Origin: Spirochaetota bacterium
GTDB taxonomy: Bacteria; Spirochaetota; UBA4802; JAFGDQ01
Assembly: GCA_016932015.1 (NCBI GenBank)
Contig: JAFGDQ010000054.1
Span: 1 to 36,852 of the forward strand
Direction of reading: 5' to 3'
Length of the DNA: 36,852 nt
The notes under the pieces are model-generated. The model was given only the letters and a program-made list of their open reading frames with translations. It did not search any database and was not told the DNA's origin. Position 1 is the stretch's first letter, and each line of letters begins with the position of its first letter. This document shows, piece by piece, positions 1-8,064 of the stretch. The position numbers and the translations under genes were made by a program.

Positions 1-57
1 AAATTTCAAATATTTTTTTCATATTATTCTATTAACGGCTTTGACTGATAATCCGGT

Positions 58-1317
58 TTAATTTAAGCTTCCGGATATAAAATCTATAATATCTTTTTCT
101 TCTATCTTTTTCTGCTCGCCGGTTTGCATTTTTTTGATTGTGACTTTATTTTCCCTGAGCTCATCCTCTCCAATTATTATCGATATTTTTGTGTTTTCTC
201 TATCTGATTTTTTAAACTGGGATTTGAGGCTGCCGGACTCCGGATCAATATCAGCGGAAATATTACGGGATCTTAGAGTATTCAGAATATCAAGTGCTTT
301 GGAAAAAGCTGATTCGCCGGAATATGCAATAAATACATCCAGCTGATGCTCCATTTTTCTGCCTTCAAGCAGCAGCATTAATCTTTCCATTCCGGCGGCG
401 AATCCTACTGCAGGAGTGGGTTTTCCGCCGAAAGTTTCAACAAGGTTGTCATACCTTCCGCCTGCTGCAAAAGCGCTCTGGCTTCCAAGGTCAGTGCTTA
501 CAAATTCAAAAGTGGTTTTCGTATAATAATCAAGCCCTCTGACCAGCATCGGGTCTTCAGTGTATTTAACGCCGTTCCTGTCCAGGCTTGTTTTTACGGC
601 GTTGTGGTGGTCTTTACAGTTGCCGCAGATAAAGCAGGAAATAACCGGAGCGTGTTTTTTCAGCTCCCCGCATTTTTCATTTTTACAGTCAAGAAGCCTT
701 AGCGGGTTTCTATCAACTCTTTTTTTACAGTCTTCACACAGTTCATTGATATTATTTTTATAATATTCCCTTAGTTCTTTAATGTAAGCGGGACGGCAGT
801 CCGGGCATCCTATAGAATTTATAAGAATGTTGTAAGTGGCAATTCCGAGCCGTTTTGTAATTGCATCAATCATAAGGATTATTTCAGAATCATAGTACGG
901 GCTGTTGCTGCCGAATGTTTCAGCTCCGAATTGATTGAACTGGCGAAGTCTTCCTTTCTGCGGTTTTTCCGCCCTGAACATAGGGCCGGCATAAAAGAAT
1001 TTTGAAAGTGACAGCCTGTTGTAGTCTCCGTTTTCGACATATGCCCTTACTACTCCGGCTGTACCTTCCGGCCTGAGGCAGAGGTTTCTCCCTCCGCGGT
1101 CTTCAAATGAGAACATTTCCTTTGATACTATATCGGTATCATCACCTATACCTTTTATAAATACGTCCGTATATTCGAGTACAGGTATTATCAGTTCCTT
1201 GAAGTTATAAGTTTTAAATACTTCTTTAGCACAGTTCAGTATAAAGTTCCAGAGCGGAATCCTGTCAGGAAAGATGTCTTCAATTCCCGGGGGCTTTGTG
1301 TGTATATTCTTGCTCAT
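58..1317 (-). CDS. hisS: Histidyl-tRNA synthetase
   Basis: Class II aminoacyl-tRNA synthetase that charges tRNA-His in the cytoplasm. Seen in the sequence: the N-terminal KPPGIEDIFP segment, motif 2 (FRAEKPQKGRLRQFNQFG), the histidine-binding LVRGLDYYTKT loop, motif 3 (AAGGRYDNLV ... GFAAGMERL) and a C-terminal anticodon-binding domain. Between them is an insertion with several CxxC-type pairs, as in many bacterial HisRS. The open frame runs upstream to a TTG at 1371 with an AGGA seven bases before it, giving 18 extra residues. I prefer the ATG at 1317 because the family homology begins right after it, although its ribosome binding site is weak. About 419 aa, normal length. Last gene of the minus-strand operon with the U32 peptidase and mltG. 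Confidence 0.96.
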   Translation of the reverse strand: MSKNIHTKPPGIEDIFPDRIPLWNFILNCAKEVFKTYNFKELIIPVLEYTDVFIKGIGDDTDIVSKEMFSFEDRGGRNLCLRPEGTAGVVRAYVENGDYNRLSLSKFFYAGPMFRAEKPQKGRLRQFNQFGAETFGSNSPYYDSEIILMIDAITKRLGIATYNILINSIGCPDCRPAYIKELREYYKNNINELCEDCKKRVDRNPLRLLDCKNEKCGELKKHAPVISCFICGNCKDHHNAVKTSLDRNGVKYTEDPMLVRGLDYYTKTTFEFVSTDLGSQSAFAAGGRYDNLVETFGGKPTPAVGFAAGMERLMLLLEGRKMEHQLDVFIAYSGESAFSKALDILNTLRSRNISADIDPESGSLKSQFKKSDRENTKISIIIGEDELRENKVTIKKMQTGEQKKIEEKDIIDFISGSLN

Positions 1318-1374
1318 TAAAATATCCGTGTTAAATATATGGAGTCCGCAGTAAAACCGCGGGTTATTCAAAAA

Positions 1375-2625
1375 TTAATCCTGAATCCGCAATCTTCTTC
1401 TTAATATGCCGTCATTGTCAATTGCTTTATCAAATGTCATTGTATAAAATTTTCCGGGCCTTGCCATCTCAACAGCAGTGCTTTCCTCTTCATCAACAAT
1501 TTCCACAACCCTTACAGTGCTGTCTTTTATCTGCGGGCCGGTAACGGGATATATAATATCTATGTCTTCGTTCAGATAAACAGGATTAAATGTTTTAACA
1601 ATGGCTTCTGTTTCATCTTTGCCCTTGGATATAAAATAACCGAGGAACAATGCGTTCTTTATATAGGGGATCTGACTGAACCCCATATTTTCGAATTCAT
1701 TAAAAAGATCGCTTGTATAAGGTCTGTGACTGATCAGATCAAGTTCCCTCATATAAAAAGGCAGGAATTCCCGGAAGTTGCCGTTATTTGAGATTGTCAA
1801 GGCAGCATGTTTATAAATACGCGTTACATTTGCAGTATGATAAAGTGATTTCATTCTGCCTTCTATTTTAAATGCATTTACTCCTGCGTTAATGTAATCA
1901 GGGAGAAATTCAATCAGATTAAGGTCTTTTGAAGAAAGAATTTCAGTACCGGATGAATGTTCAATTATTTCAAGATGATTTCCCGGACGCTTTTCTTCGA
2001 CAAGTGAAAAGTTCCATCTGCATGGATGAGAGCAGCTTCCCTGATTAGCGTCCCTTCCAGAAAGAAATCTGCTGAGCAGGCATCTTCCCGAATACGATAC
2101 ACAAAGAGCGCCGTGTGCGAAAATCTCGATCTCCGAGTCAGTATGATCGCGAATCATTTTTATCTCGTCCAGAGTTGTTTCTCTGGCAAGTACTATTCTT
2201 CTAATTCCCAGTGAATTCCATAATTTTATGGAAAGATGATTCAGCGTGGACATCTGTGTTGACAGATGAAGGTTTGCCTTTACATTTTTTTCTTTTAAAA
2301 GTGTAAGCATGCCCGGGTCCGAAACCATGATAGCGTGGAAATCGTAATCTTTTATCCGGTCAATATACTCTTCGGCAGTTTTTATATCCTTTTCATGAAG
2401 GAAGGAGTTAAGCAGAAAAACCGGCTTTACGCTGCCGGCCCTGCATGTTTCAAGCCCCTGCTCTATATCATCAAAAGTGAAGTTGCCTGCTTTATCCCTG
2501 AGATTGAATTTTTCTCCTCCGAAATATACCGCGTCAGCTCCATATTTGACAGCAATTTTAAGCTTTTCCAGATTACCTGCCGGCGATACTATTTCAGTGA
2601 AGTTTCTGTTCATCAACGAATCCAT
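1375..2625 (-). CDS. Peptidase U32 family protein (RlhA/TrhP-like)
   Basis: Member of the U32 'peptidase' family. Characterised relatives such as RlhA and TrhP hydroxylate rRNA or tRNA bases, while others were described as collagenase-like proteases. The sequence shows the N-terminal VSPAGNLEKLKIAVKYGADAVYFGG barrel start in outline and the family signature around HGALCVSYSGRCLLS, followed by a cysteine pair (GSCSHPCRW). These cysteines fit an iron-sulfur or metal site. It has 416 aa, close to the short U32 members. The ATG at 2625 has AAAGG eight bases upstream and lies inside the 3' end of mltG (32-bp overlap), so the two are probably translationally coupled. An ATG at 2613 is possible. Which substrate it acts on cannot be told from sequence alone. 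Confidence 0.88.
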   Translation of the reverse strand: MDSLMNRNFTEIVSPAGNLEKLKIAVKYGADAVYFGGEKFNLRDKAGNFTFDDIEQGLETCRAGSVKPVFLLNSFLHEKDIKTAEEYIDRIKDYDFHAIMVSDPGMLTLLKEKNVKANLHLSTQMSTLNHLSIKLWNSLGIRRIVLARETTLDEIKMIRDHTDSEIEIFAHGALCVSYSGRCLLSRFLSGRDANQGSCSHPCRWNFSLVEEKRPGNHLEIIEHSSGTEILSSKDLNLIEFLPDYINAGVNAFKIEGRMKSLYHTANVTRIYKHAALTISNNGNFREFLPFYMRELDLISHRPYTSDLFNEFENMGFSQIPYIKNALFLGYFISKGKDETEAIVKTFNPVYLNEDIDIIYPVTGPQIKDSTVRVVEIVDEEESTAVEMARPGKFYTMTFDKAIDNDGILRRRLRIQD

Positions 2626-3607
2626 TGTTTATGCCTTTCTGATAAAATTCCACAGCTTTATTATGTTCCCTGAGAGTTCCGGAAAAATAATGGGAGCCGT
2701 CATTTCTGGCTACAAAATACAGGTAGCTGGTTTTAACAGGATTCAAAGCCGCGGATATTGACTCTCTTCCAGGTGAACAAATCGGCGTAGGTGGAAGCCC
2801 GTAATACAGATAAGTATTGTATGGTGAATCATATTTCAGGTCACTATAGGTTATTCTGCCTTTGAACTTTTTTACTGCATATCTTATGGTAGGATCGCAG
2901 CCTAATTTGATATTCTTTCTAAGCCTGTTGTGAAAGACAGCTGAAATATATCGTCTTTCAGAAGGTATTCTGGCTTCCTTTTCAACAAGCGAGGCAAGAT
3001 TGATAAGCTCATAGGTGTTAAGGTTTAATTTTTTCAGGTTTGAGAAGTCTATCTGTTTAATTACGCTCCTGAACTGTCTGTTCATTGCGAATAATACATC
3101 TCTTGCGTCCTGGTTCTCCGCAAACACATAAGTATCCGGGAACAGGAATCCTTCAATTGAGTCCGCATCAATTCCAAGTGAATTTATGAATTCGCGGCTT
3201 ACGGAATACTTCAGGAATTCGTCTCCGTCAGTTATATTTTCACCATCAAGCAATTCAGCAGTCTCATAAATATTGAAACCCTCCGGAATAACTATTTTCT
3301 TTTTTATTATATCTCCGCTTGACAGCCTGTTAATAATGCTGCCTGAGCTGCTTCCTTTATAAATTTTATATTTACCTGAGAGTACTGTGGATTTATTCTG
3401 CACCATTGCCAGTAATACAAAGAAATTATCATTTCTGATCAGGTTTCTTTCACTCAGTTTTTTTGCGACAGATTTTAAAAAATCTCCCTTTTCAATAATG
3501 AAGATTTCATCCTTCATGCCATCAGGAGCGCTGTTCAGAAATATAAATGATCCTGACAATAACAGTATAATTCCTGAAACCAGTATTACAGTTTTTTTAA
3601 AATTCAA
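2594..3607 (-). CDS. mltG: Endolytic murein transglycosylase MltG
   Basis: YceG-like membrane-anchored lytic transglycosylase that cleaves nascent glycan strands and sets their length. An N-terminal membrane anchor (about residues 6-24) is followed by a LysM-like region (about 35-115). The catalytic domain carries LVEKEARIPSER, with the likely catalytic Glu at 209, then CDPTIRYA and the YNTYLYYGLPPTPICSPG motif. At 337 aa it has the normal family length. The start is TTG at 3607 with AAGG 11 bases upstream. The next Met (about residue 31) would remove the anchor, so the TTG start is favoured. First gene of a minus-strand operon with the U32 protein and hisS. Confidence 0.95.
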   Translation of the reverse strand: MNFKKTVILVSGIILLLSGSFIFLNSAPDGMKDEIFIIEKGDFLKSVAKKLSERNLIRNDNFFVLLAMVQNKSTVLSGKYKIYKGSSSGSIINRLSSGDIIKKKIVIPEGFNIYETAELLDGENITDGDEFLKYSVSREFINSLGIDADSIEGFLFPDTYVFAENQDARDVLFAMNRQFRSVIKQIDFSNLKKLNLNTYELINLASLVEKEARIPSERRYISAVFHNRLRKNIKLGCDPTIRYAVKKFKGRITYSDLKYDSPYNTYLYYGLPPTPICSPGRESISAALNPVKTSYLYFVARNDGSHYFSGTLREHNKAVEFYQKGINNGFVDEQKLH

Positions 3608-3962
3608 TTGATAATTTACCTTTTATATAAATAATATAAGTATCATAATTAAGTTTAAAATTGAAATTTGAATAAATAAATGACATAAATCCAGTAAGTC
3701 AATTAAATTTAAACAGAATTTTCCGGTAAAGTCACTTTATAAATACCTTTCTTCATTTTAAGATACAGTATATATTTAAAAAGCTTGATATTTTTTAAAA
3801 ATTCTTATAAAAAATAAAAAATGTCATAATATTGGGACTGAATCTGAATGTTAAAGCGAATTTCCTGATTTATTAAGTTTTTCAGGTAAATCCGGACTTG
3901 GATTAATATATCACTTTCGAACGTTTCAAGTATTAAAAAATATCGCATCTGGAGAATATCTT
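3608..3962. other. Intergenic region between divergent genes
   Basis: A 355-bp, very AT-rich stretch between the divergent mltG operon and the small membrane protein gene. It must hold promoters for both directions. I see no convincing -35/-10 pair, no strong dyad and no RNA gene. A GGAG eight bases before the ATG at 3963 is the ribosome binding site of the plus-strand gene. Confidence 0.5.
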
Positions 3963-4277
3963 ATGAAAGGTGAAATTTTATTACTTAATATTGTAAATCT
4001 CTTTATTATTTCTATTGTGCTGAATGCGGCTGTTACGGCTGTTTTTTCAATGTCAGTTTTTAAAAAAATGTCCACATCCCGTCCTGTCGAAGCAAGCAGA
4101 GATGTTGTTGTTATTCTGCTTACTCTTTTTATATGCTATAAAATTGATGTATTGAGAATTTTTAAGGGAACAGGAATTAATATGCCTATGCTTCTCGATA
4201 CAATACTCAGTGCACTTGTCCTTACGAGCATGATTAACTTCATCCGGCAGTTAATGTCGAGAATGAAACAGGAATAA
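3963..4277 (+). CDS. Small integral membrane protein, unknown
   Basis: I do not recognise this 104-aa protein. It has hydrophobic stretches at about residues 5-30, 47-60 and 74-95, with a short basic or polar stretch between the first two, so two or three membrane passes are likely. The C-terminus is basic (RQLMSRMKQE). The ATG has a GGAG sequence eight bases upstream. It stands alone on the plus strand between mltG and serC, and its 3' end is 190 bp before serC. Real coding is supported by the ribosome binding site and the coherent membrane pattern, but no function can be given. Confidence 0.7.
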   Translation: MKGEILLLNIVNLFIISIVLNAAVTAVFSMSVFKKMSTSRPVEASRDVVVILLTLFICYKIDVLRIFKGTGINMPMLLDTILSALVLTSMINFIRQLMSRMKQE

Positions 4278-4467
4278 TTCCTCCATGATTATTTTTTTAT
4301 AATATATTGTTGACTCTGTTAATCTTTTCCCCGAAATTGTTTGCTTTAAAGGAATTTCTTGAAATTTTCCGAAAATGACGGTTCCCGCCGCGAATTTCTT
4401 ACGGGAGTTAAAAAGATTATTCCCTTATCAGTTATTACTAAGTTAATGGAGGTTTTTAAAATTAAAA

Positions 4468-5550
4468 ATGGCTAGAATTTATAATTTTTCGGCCGGACCT
4501 TCCATACTTCCTTTGCAGGCACTTGAAGAAGCAGCTGAAAAGATGGTGGATTATGAAGGCTCCGGAATGTCACTGGTTGAAATGAGTCACAGGGGTAAAA
4601 TTTACGATTCCGTACATAGCGAAACTATTTCTCTTACCAGGGAACTGCTGAATATTCCTGAAGATTACGATATTTTGCTGTTACAGGGAGGGGCAACCCT
4701 GCAGTTTGGAATGGTACCAATGTCTTTCCTTAAAGAAGGAATGACTGCTGACTATGTTGTAACCGGTTCATGGGCAAAAAAAGCTTTAAATGACGGAAAA
4801 CTAATAGGTAAGGTAAATGTAGCATGGGACGGGAAAGAAAATAATTATACTACAATACCTGATGCTAAGGACTTAAACCTAACTAAAGATGCAGCATATA
4901 TTCATATATGTTCAAATGAAACAATCGGCGGTATACAGTGGCAGGATTTTCCGAAAACCGACGCACCTTTAATTGCTGATATGTCTTCAGAAATTATGTC
5001 CCGCCCGCTGCCATGGGATAAACTTGACATGGTATATGCAGGTGCCCAGAAGAATCTGGCTCCTTCCGGTATGGCATTAATTATTATGAAAAAAAGTCTG
5101 CTTGAAAAAGCAAGAACAGATATTCCCGCATATCTTCAATACGCGACTCATGCAGAAGCAAATTCACTGTACAACACACCTCCTACATTTTCAATCTGGA
5201 TGGCTAATCTTACATTCAAATGGATCAAATCAATAGGCGGTATGGCTGAGATCGAAAAGAGAAGAGATGAAAAAGCCAAACTTCTTTATGATGCTATTGA
5301 CGGAAGTAACGGATATTACAGGTCTCCTGTTGATGCTAAATCAAGATCCAAGATGAATATGGTATGGAGACTGCCGAGTGAAGACCTTGAAGCCGCTTTT
5401 ATCAAAGAAGCTGATAAAGAAGGCCTTTCCGGACTTAAAGGACACCGCTCTGTCGGCGGGATAAGAGCATCAGTATATAATGCTATGCCTAAAGAAGGTA
5501 TAGTTACATTAGTAGACTTCATGACAAAATTCATGGAAAAAAACGGATAG
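4468..5550 (+). CDS. serC: Phosphoserine aminotransferase
   Basis: Class V PLP enzyme that converts 3-phosphohydroxypyruvate and glutamate to phosphoserine in serine biosynthesis; it can also serve pyridoxine synthesis. The N-terminal YNFSAGPSILP, the MSHRG segment, the GGATLQF phosphate-binding region and YAGAQKNLAPSG with the PLP lysine at 195 are all visible. 360 aa, the normal family length. The ATG at 4468 begins exactly where the family does. A GGAGG lies 15 bases upstream, rather far. A strong terminator follows at 5606-5649. No serA or serB is nearby. Confidence 0.97.
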   Translation: MARIYNFSAGPSILPLQALEEAAEKMVDYEGSGMSLVEMSHRGKIYDSVHSETISLTRELLNIPEDYDILLLQGGATLQFGMVPMSFLKEGMTADYVVTGSWAKKALNDGKLIGKVNVAWDGKENNYTTIPDAKDLNLTKDAAYIHICSNETIGGIQWQDFPKTDAPLIADMSSEIMSRPLPWDKLDMVYAGAQKNLAPSGMALIIMKKSLLEKARTDIPAYLQYATHAEANSLYNTPPTFSIWMANLTFKWIKSIGGMAEIEKRRDEKAKLLYDAIDGSNGYYRSPVDAKSRSKMNMVWRLPSEDLEAAFIKEADKEGLSGLKGHRSVGGIRASVYNAMPKEGIVTLVDFMTKFMEKNG

Positions 5551-5605
5551 ATCTTAATCTGAATAGTAATATTCTTTTTAATTTTATAAAATATTAAGAA
5601 CTTAT

Positions 5606-5649
5606 AACGAATAGTGAAATGAATATCTGTTTCACTATTCGTTTTTTAT
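5606..5649 (+). terminator. Rho-independent terminator of serC
   Basis: A perfect 14-bp stem (5606-5619 pairs with 5630-5643) with a 10-base loop is followed by a short T-rich tail. It lies 55 bp after the serC stop and ends only nine bases before the ATG of the next gene. Confidence 0.85.
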
Positions 5650-5657
5650 CTTTCGCT

Positions 5658-6014
5658 ATGAAAAATCAAACAGATAATGATAGTCATCGTCCATGGGGAT
5701 TCTATGAAATCCTGTCAGATGAAAAAGATCATAAGGTTAAAAGAATAACCGTATATCCGGAAAAACGTCTTAGCCTGCAAATGCATGAGAAGCGTGCCGA
5801 GCACTGGCTTATTGTTAAAGGCATGGCAAAAATGACTTTAAATGATAAAGATTTTGAACTGACGGAAGGCCAGTCTGTAGATATAGAAAAGAAATCCAGC
5901 CACAGGATTGAGAATACGGGAAAGGATAATCTTGTATTCATTGAAGTTCAGACCGGTGATTATTTCGGGGAAGATGATATTATCAGACTTGATGATGATT
6001 ACGGCAGAGTTTAA
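5658..6014 (+). CDS. Cupin, mannose-6-phosphate isomerase type
   Basis: A stand-alone single-domain cupin resembling the C-terminal part of type II mannose-6-phosphate isomerase/mannose-1-phosphate guanylyltransferase. RPWGFYEIL opens the domain. The first cupin motif carries LSLQMHEKRAEHW with metal-binding-type His and Glu, and the second contains SSHRIEN. It ends YGR, as in the family. 118 aa from the ATG at 5658. An upstream in-frame ATG at 5619 lies inside the loop of the serC terminator and adds an unrelated leader, so I reject it. No clear ribosome binding site precedes 5658. Sugar-phosphate isomerisation or sensing is likely, but the exact substrate is unknown. Confidence 0.85.
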   Translation: MKNQTDNDSHRPWGFYEILSDEKDHKVKRITVYPEKRLSLQMHEKRAEHWLIVKGMAKMTLNDKDFELTEGQSVDIEKKSSHRIENTGKDNLVFIEVQTGDYFGEDDIIRLDDDYGRV

Positions 6015-6391
6015 AAAATATTTGACAAACTGAAAAATGAAAAATAGTTGTAAAAAAAGTTTCTCCTCTTAATCTCAGCGAATCATCAGTATTCGGTGAA
6101 GACTTTTTAAAATCAGCAGACAAAATTGATTATATATACTCATTTTTTAATAATGATTGCCGGATGTTTTGATAATTATGAAATATGCAATAAAAATGAA
6201 ACTTAATCGGAAAACAACGGGTATTGATTAACGTTAACCTTAATTGAAATATCAGCAATTATACGGACCTTTTTTATAAACAGCAAACCAATACAGACAA
6301 ATAATGAATCTCATGTTAAAAAATGAATGGGAAGCTTTTCAATCATTAAAAAATGCAATTATAATGAAACTTCTTTGGAGGACCAAGGGTG
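6015..6391. other. Intergenic region before the ABC operon
   Basis: About 375 bp between the cupin gene and the ABC ATPase. It holds a decayed duplicate (6185-6238) of the sequence around the ATPase start, a 10-bp palindrome TTAACGTTAA at 6228-6237, and a 31-codon open frame (6304-6399) that ends inside the ATPase start region. A TTGACA at 6022-6027 lacks a good -10 partner. Confidence 0.6.
6185..6238 (+). repeat. Decayed direct repeat, upstream copy
   Basis: This stretch matches 6353-6406 without gaps at 41 of 54 positions, with an offset of 168 bp. The downstream copy contains the ribosome binding site and first codons of the ABC ATPase. In this copy the GGAGGA has become GGAAAA and the ATG position has changed. 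Confidence 0.75.
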
Positions 6392-6406
6392 ATGATTAGC
6401 GTTAGC
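6353..6406 (+). repeat. Direct repeat, copy spanning ABC ATPase start
   Basis: Functional copy of the element also found at 6185-6238. It includes the GGAGGA at 6377-6382 and the ATG at 6392 of the ABC ATPase. Confidence 0.75.
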
Positions 6407-7324
6407 GATTTATCAAAAAATTATGGCGATGTACAGGCAGTAAATAATATTTCTTTCTCCATAAGAAAAGGGGAAATTACAGGATTACTGGGGCCTAACG
6501 GGGCTGGAAAAAGCACTACACTTAGAATGCTTACCTGTTATCTTAAACCGACTTCCGGAAAAGTGTGTGTCGGGGATTATCTGTCAGATGAAAATCCGAA
6601 TGAAGTGAGGAGCATTATCGGATATTTGCCGGAATCCGCTCCAATATACGGAGATATGATCGTATACGATTATTTAAATTATGTCGCGAAAATTCGAGGA
6701 GTCAGGGATAAAAAACGAATAAAGGAAATGGCAAGTCTGTGCGGATTAACGGAGATGATGCATAAAAATGTATCAGACCTTTCCAAGGGATTTAAGCAGA
6801 GAGTAGGGCTGGCACATGCGATGATTGCAGATCCGGAAATTCTTATACTTGATGAACCTACAAGCGGACTGGACCCTAATCAGATTATTGAAATAAGAAA
6901 GCTGATAAGAGAAATCGGGAAGGAAAAGACCGTAATACTTTCAACTCATATCCTTTCCGAAGTTGAAGCAACCTGTGACAGAGTTATTATTATTGATAAA
7001 GGGAAAATCGTAGCTGATAACAGTACAAGTGAATTAAAAGCTTCACAGGGGAATGAGAGCAGGATTTCCGTTAAAGTCGCTAATACGGATTTTGATACAC
7101 TGAAAGAGGAACTAAGGAATATCAGCGGTGTAATAGATGTAATAAAGACAGAGGATGACAATCTGACCGGTGCAACAATAATAACTGCAGCTGACAATGA
7201 AGTAAGACCGGATATCTTCAGAAGGATAAGTGATAAGGGCTGGATTTTGTATGAAATGCTTAAAGAATCACGCAGCCTTGAAAATGTGTTCAGAGAATTA
7301 ACCAGAGGTGAAAGTAATGAGTAG
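6392..7324 (+). CDS. ABC transporter ATP-binding protein (GldA/NatA-like)
   Basis: Nucleotide-binding subunit of an ABC-2 type transporter. Seen: Walker A GPNGAGKST, the Q-loop region, signature LSKGFKQRVGLA, Walker B ILILDEPTSGLDP and the H-loop STHILSE. A roughly 90-residue C-terminal extension follows, typical of the GldA/NatA/CcmA group. 310 aa. GTG at 6389 is also open in frame, but ATG at 6392 with GGAGG ten bases upstream is at least as good. It overlaps the permease start and heads the operon ATPase-permease-GldG-like-DUF4340. The order matches gldA/gldF/gldG-like clusters found well outside gliding bacteria, so gliding should not be inferred. The transported substrate is unknown. Confidence 0.93.
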   Translation: MISVSDLSKNYGDVQAVNNISFSIRKGEITGLLGPNGAGKSTTLRMLTCYLKPTSGKVCVGDYLSDENPNEVRSIIGYLPESAPIYGDMIVYDYLNYVAKIRGVRDKKRIKEMASLCGLTEMMHKNVSDLSKGFKQRVGLAHAMIADPEILILDEPTSGLDPNQIIEIRKLIREIGKEKTVILSTHILSEVEATCDRVIIIDKGKIVADNSTSELKASQGNESRISVKVANTDFDTLKEELRNISGVIDVIKTEDDNLTGATIITAADNEVRPDIFRRISDKGWILYEMLKESRSLENVFRELTRGESNE

Positions 7325-8057
7325 TCAAATAATTGAGTCAGTGAACAGTAAATTAAAAAATCCTTTAACAATAATGAAAAAGGAATTGATGAGTTATTAT
7401 ACAACTCCAATTGCCTATATAGTTATAAGCGTTTTTCTTGTAGTTACAGGCTGGTTTTTCTTTTCAACATTTTTTCTGTTTAATCAGGCAGAACTCAGAG
7501 AATTTTTCAAGCTATTGCCTTTCGTTTTTTCATTTGTTATTCCGGCTGTTACAATGAGGCTGTTCTCTGAAGAAAAGAATACAGGCAGTTTTGAAATTCT
7601 GATGACTTTGCCGCTTTCTCTGGGGGATGTTGTTACAGGTAAGCTGCTGGCAGGCATAGTTTTTATTATCAGCATGCTTCTTCCTACTATAGCATATGTT
7701 ATATCAATGATAATTGTGGGGTCTCCGGATTTAGGACCTGTTTTCGGAGGCTATTTCGGTGCAATTTTACTTGGCGGCGCATATGCCTCAATCGGAATTT
7801 TTTCTTCTTCATTAACCAGGAATCAGATTATTTCTTTTATTATAGGCCTTGTCCTGTGCCTGATTCTTACATTAGTTGACAAGTTTTTATTTTTTCTCCC
7901 GTCTTCAGCACTCGGCTTTGCCCAGTATTTAAGCGCTGATTATCATTTTAAAAATTTTACGAGAGGCATAATAGATTCAAGGGATATTATTTATTTTCTG
8001 TCTGTTATGGCTATTGGAATCATAGGAACTGTTCAGATACTCGAGGAAAGGAGATAA
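7317..8057 (+). CDS. ABC-2 type permease (GldF-like)
   Basis: Membrane subunit of the ABC system. About six hydrophobic segments are visible, starting with YYTTPIAYIVISVFLVVTGW. The RLFSEEKNTGSFEILMTLP segment after the second helix is characteristic of ABC-2 permeases of the GldF/NosY type. 246 aa from ATG at 7317, which overlaps the end of the ATPase gene by eight bases and has GAGGTG just upstream. GTG at 7308 is also in frame. The next gene begins seven bases after the stop, consistent with translational coupling. Confidence 0.92.
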   Translation: MSSQIIESVNSKLKNPLTIMKKELMSYYTTPIAYIVISVFLVVTGWFFFSTFFLFNQAELREFFKLLPFVFSFVIPAVTMRLFSEEKNTGSFEILMTLPLSLGDVVTGKLLAGIVFIISMLLPTIAYVISMIIVGSPDLGPVFGGYFGAILLGGAYASIGIFSSSLTRNQIISFIIGLVLCLILTLVDKFLFFLPSSALGFAQYLSADYHFKNFTRGIIDSRDIIYFLSVMAIGIIGTVQILEERR

Positions 8058-8064
8058 ACGGGAA

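Noticed and set aside
2335..2761. Two plus-strand frames across the mltG/U32 junction
   Set aside because: Both are antisense to strongly supported genes and have no family features.
3608..3962. Hidden tRNA or small RNA in the larger gaps
   Set aside because: No T-arm-like GTTCRANYC sequence with a matching stem was found in this or the other long gaps by eye.
4375..4446. Short frame before serC (MTVPAANFLRELKRLFPYQLLLS) as a leader peptide
   Set aside because: It has only one serine, at the end, no ribosome binding site and no attenuator stem with a T-run. A TCCCG/CGGGA pairing inside it is weak.
6022..6050. TTGACA after the cupin gene as a promoter
   Set aside because: No -10-like hexamer at 16-18 bp; the best candidate matches only two of six bases.
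6946..7410. Minus-strand frame of 154 codons opposite the ABC ATPase
   Set aside because: Serine/leucine-rich shadow of the ATPase C-terminal region.
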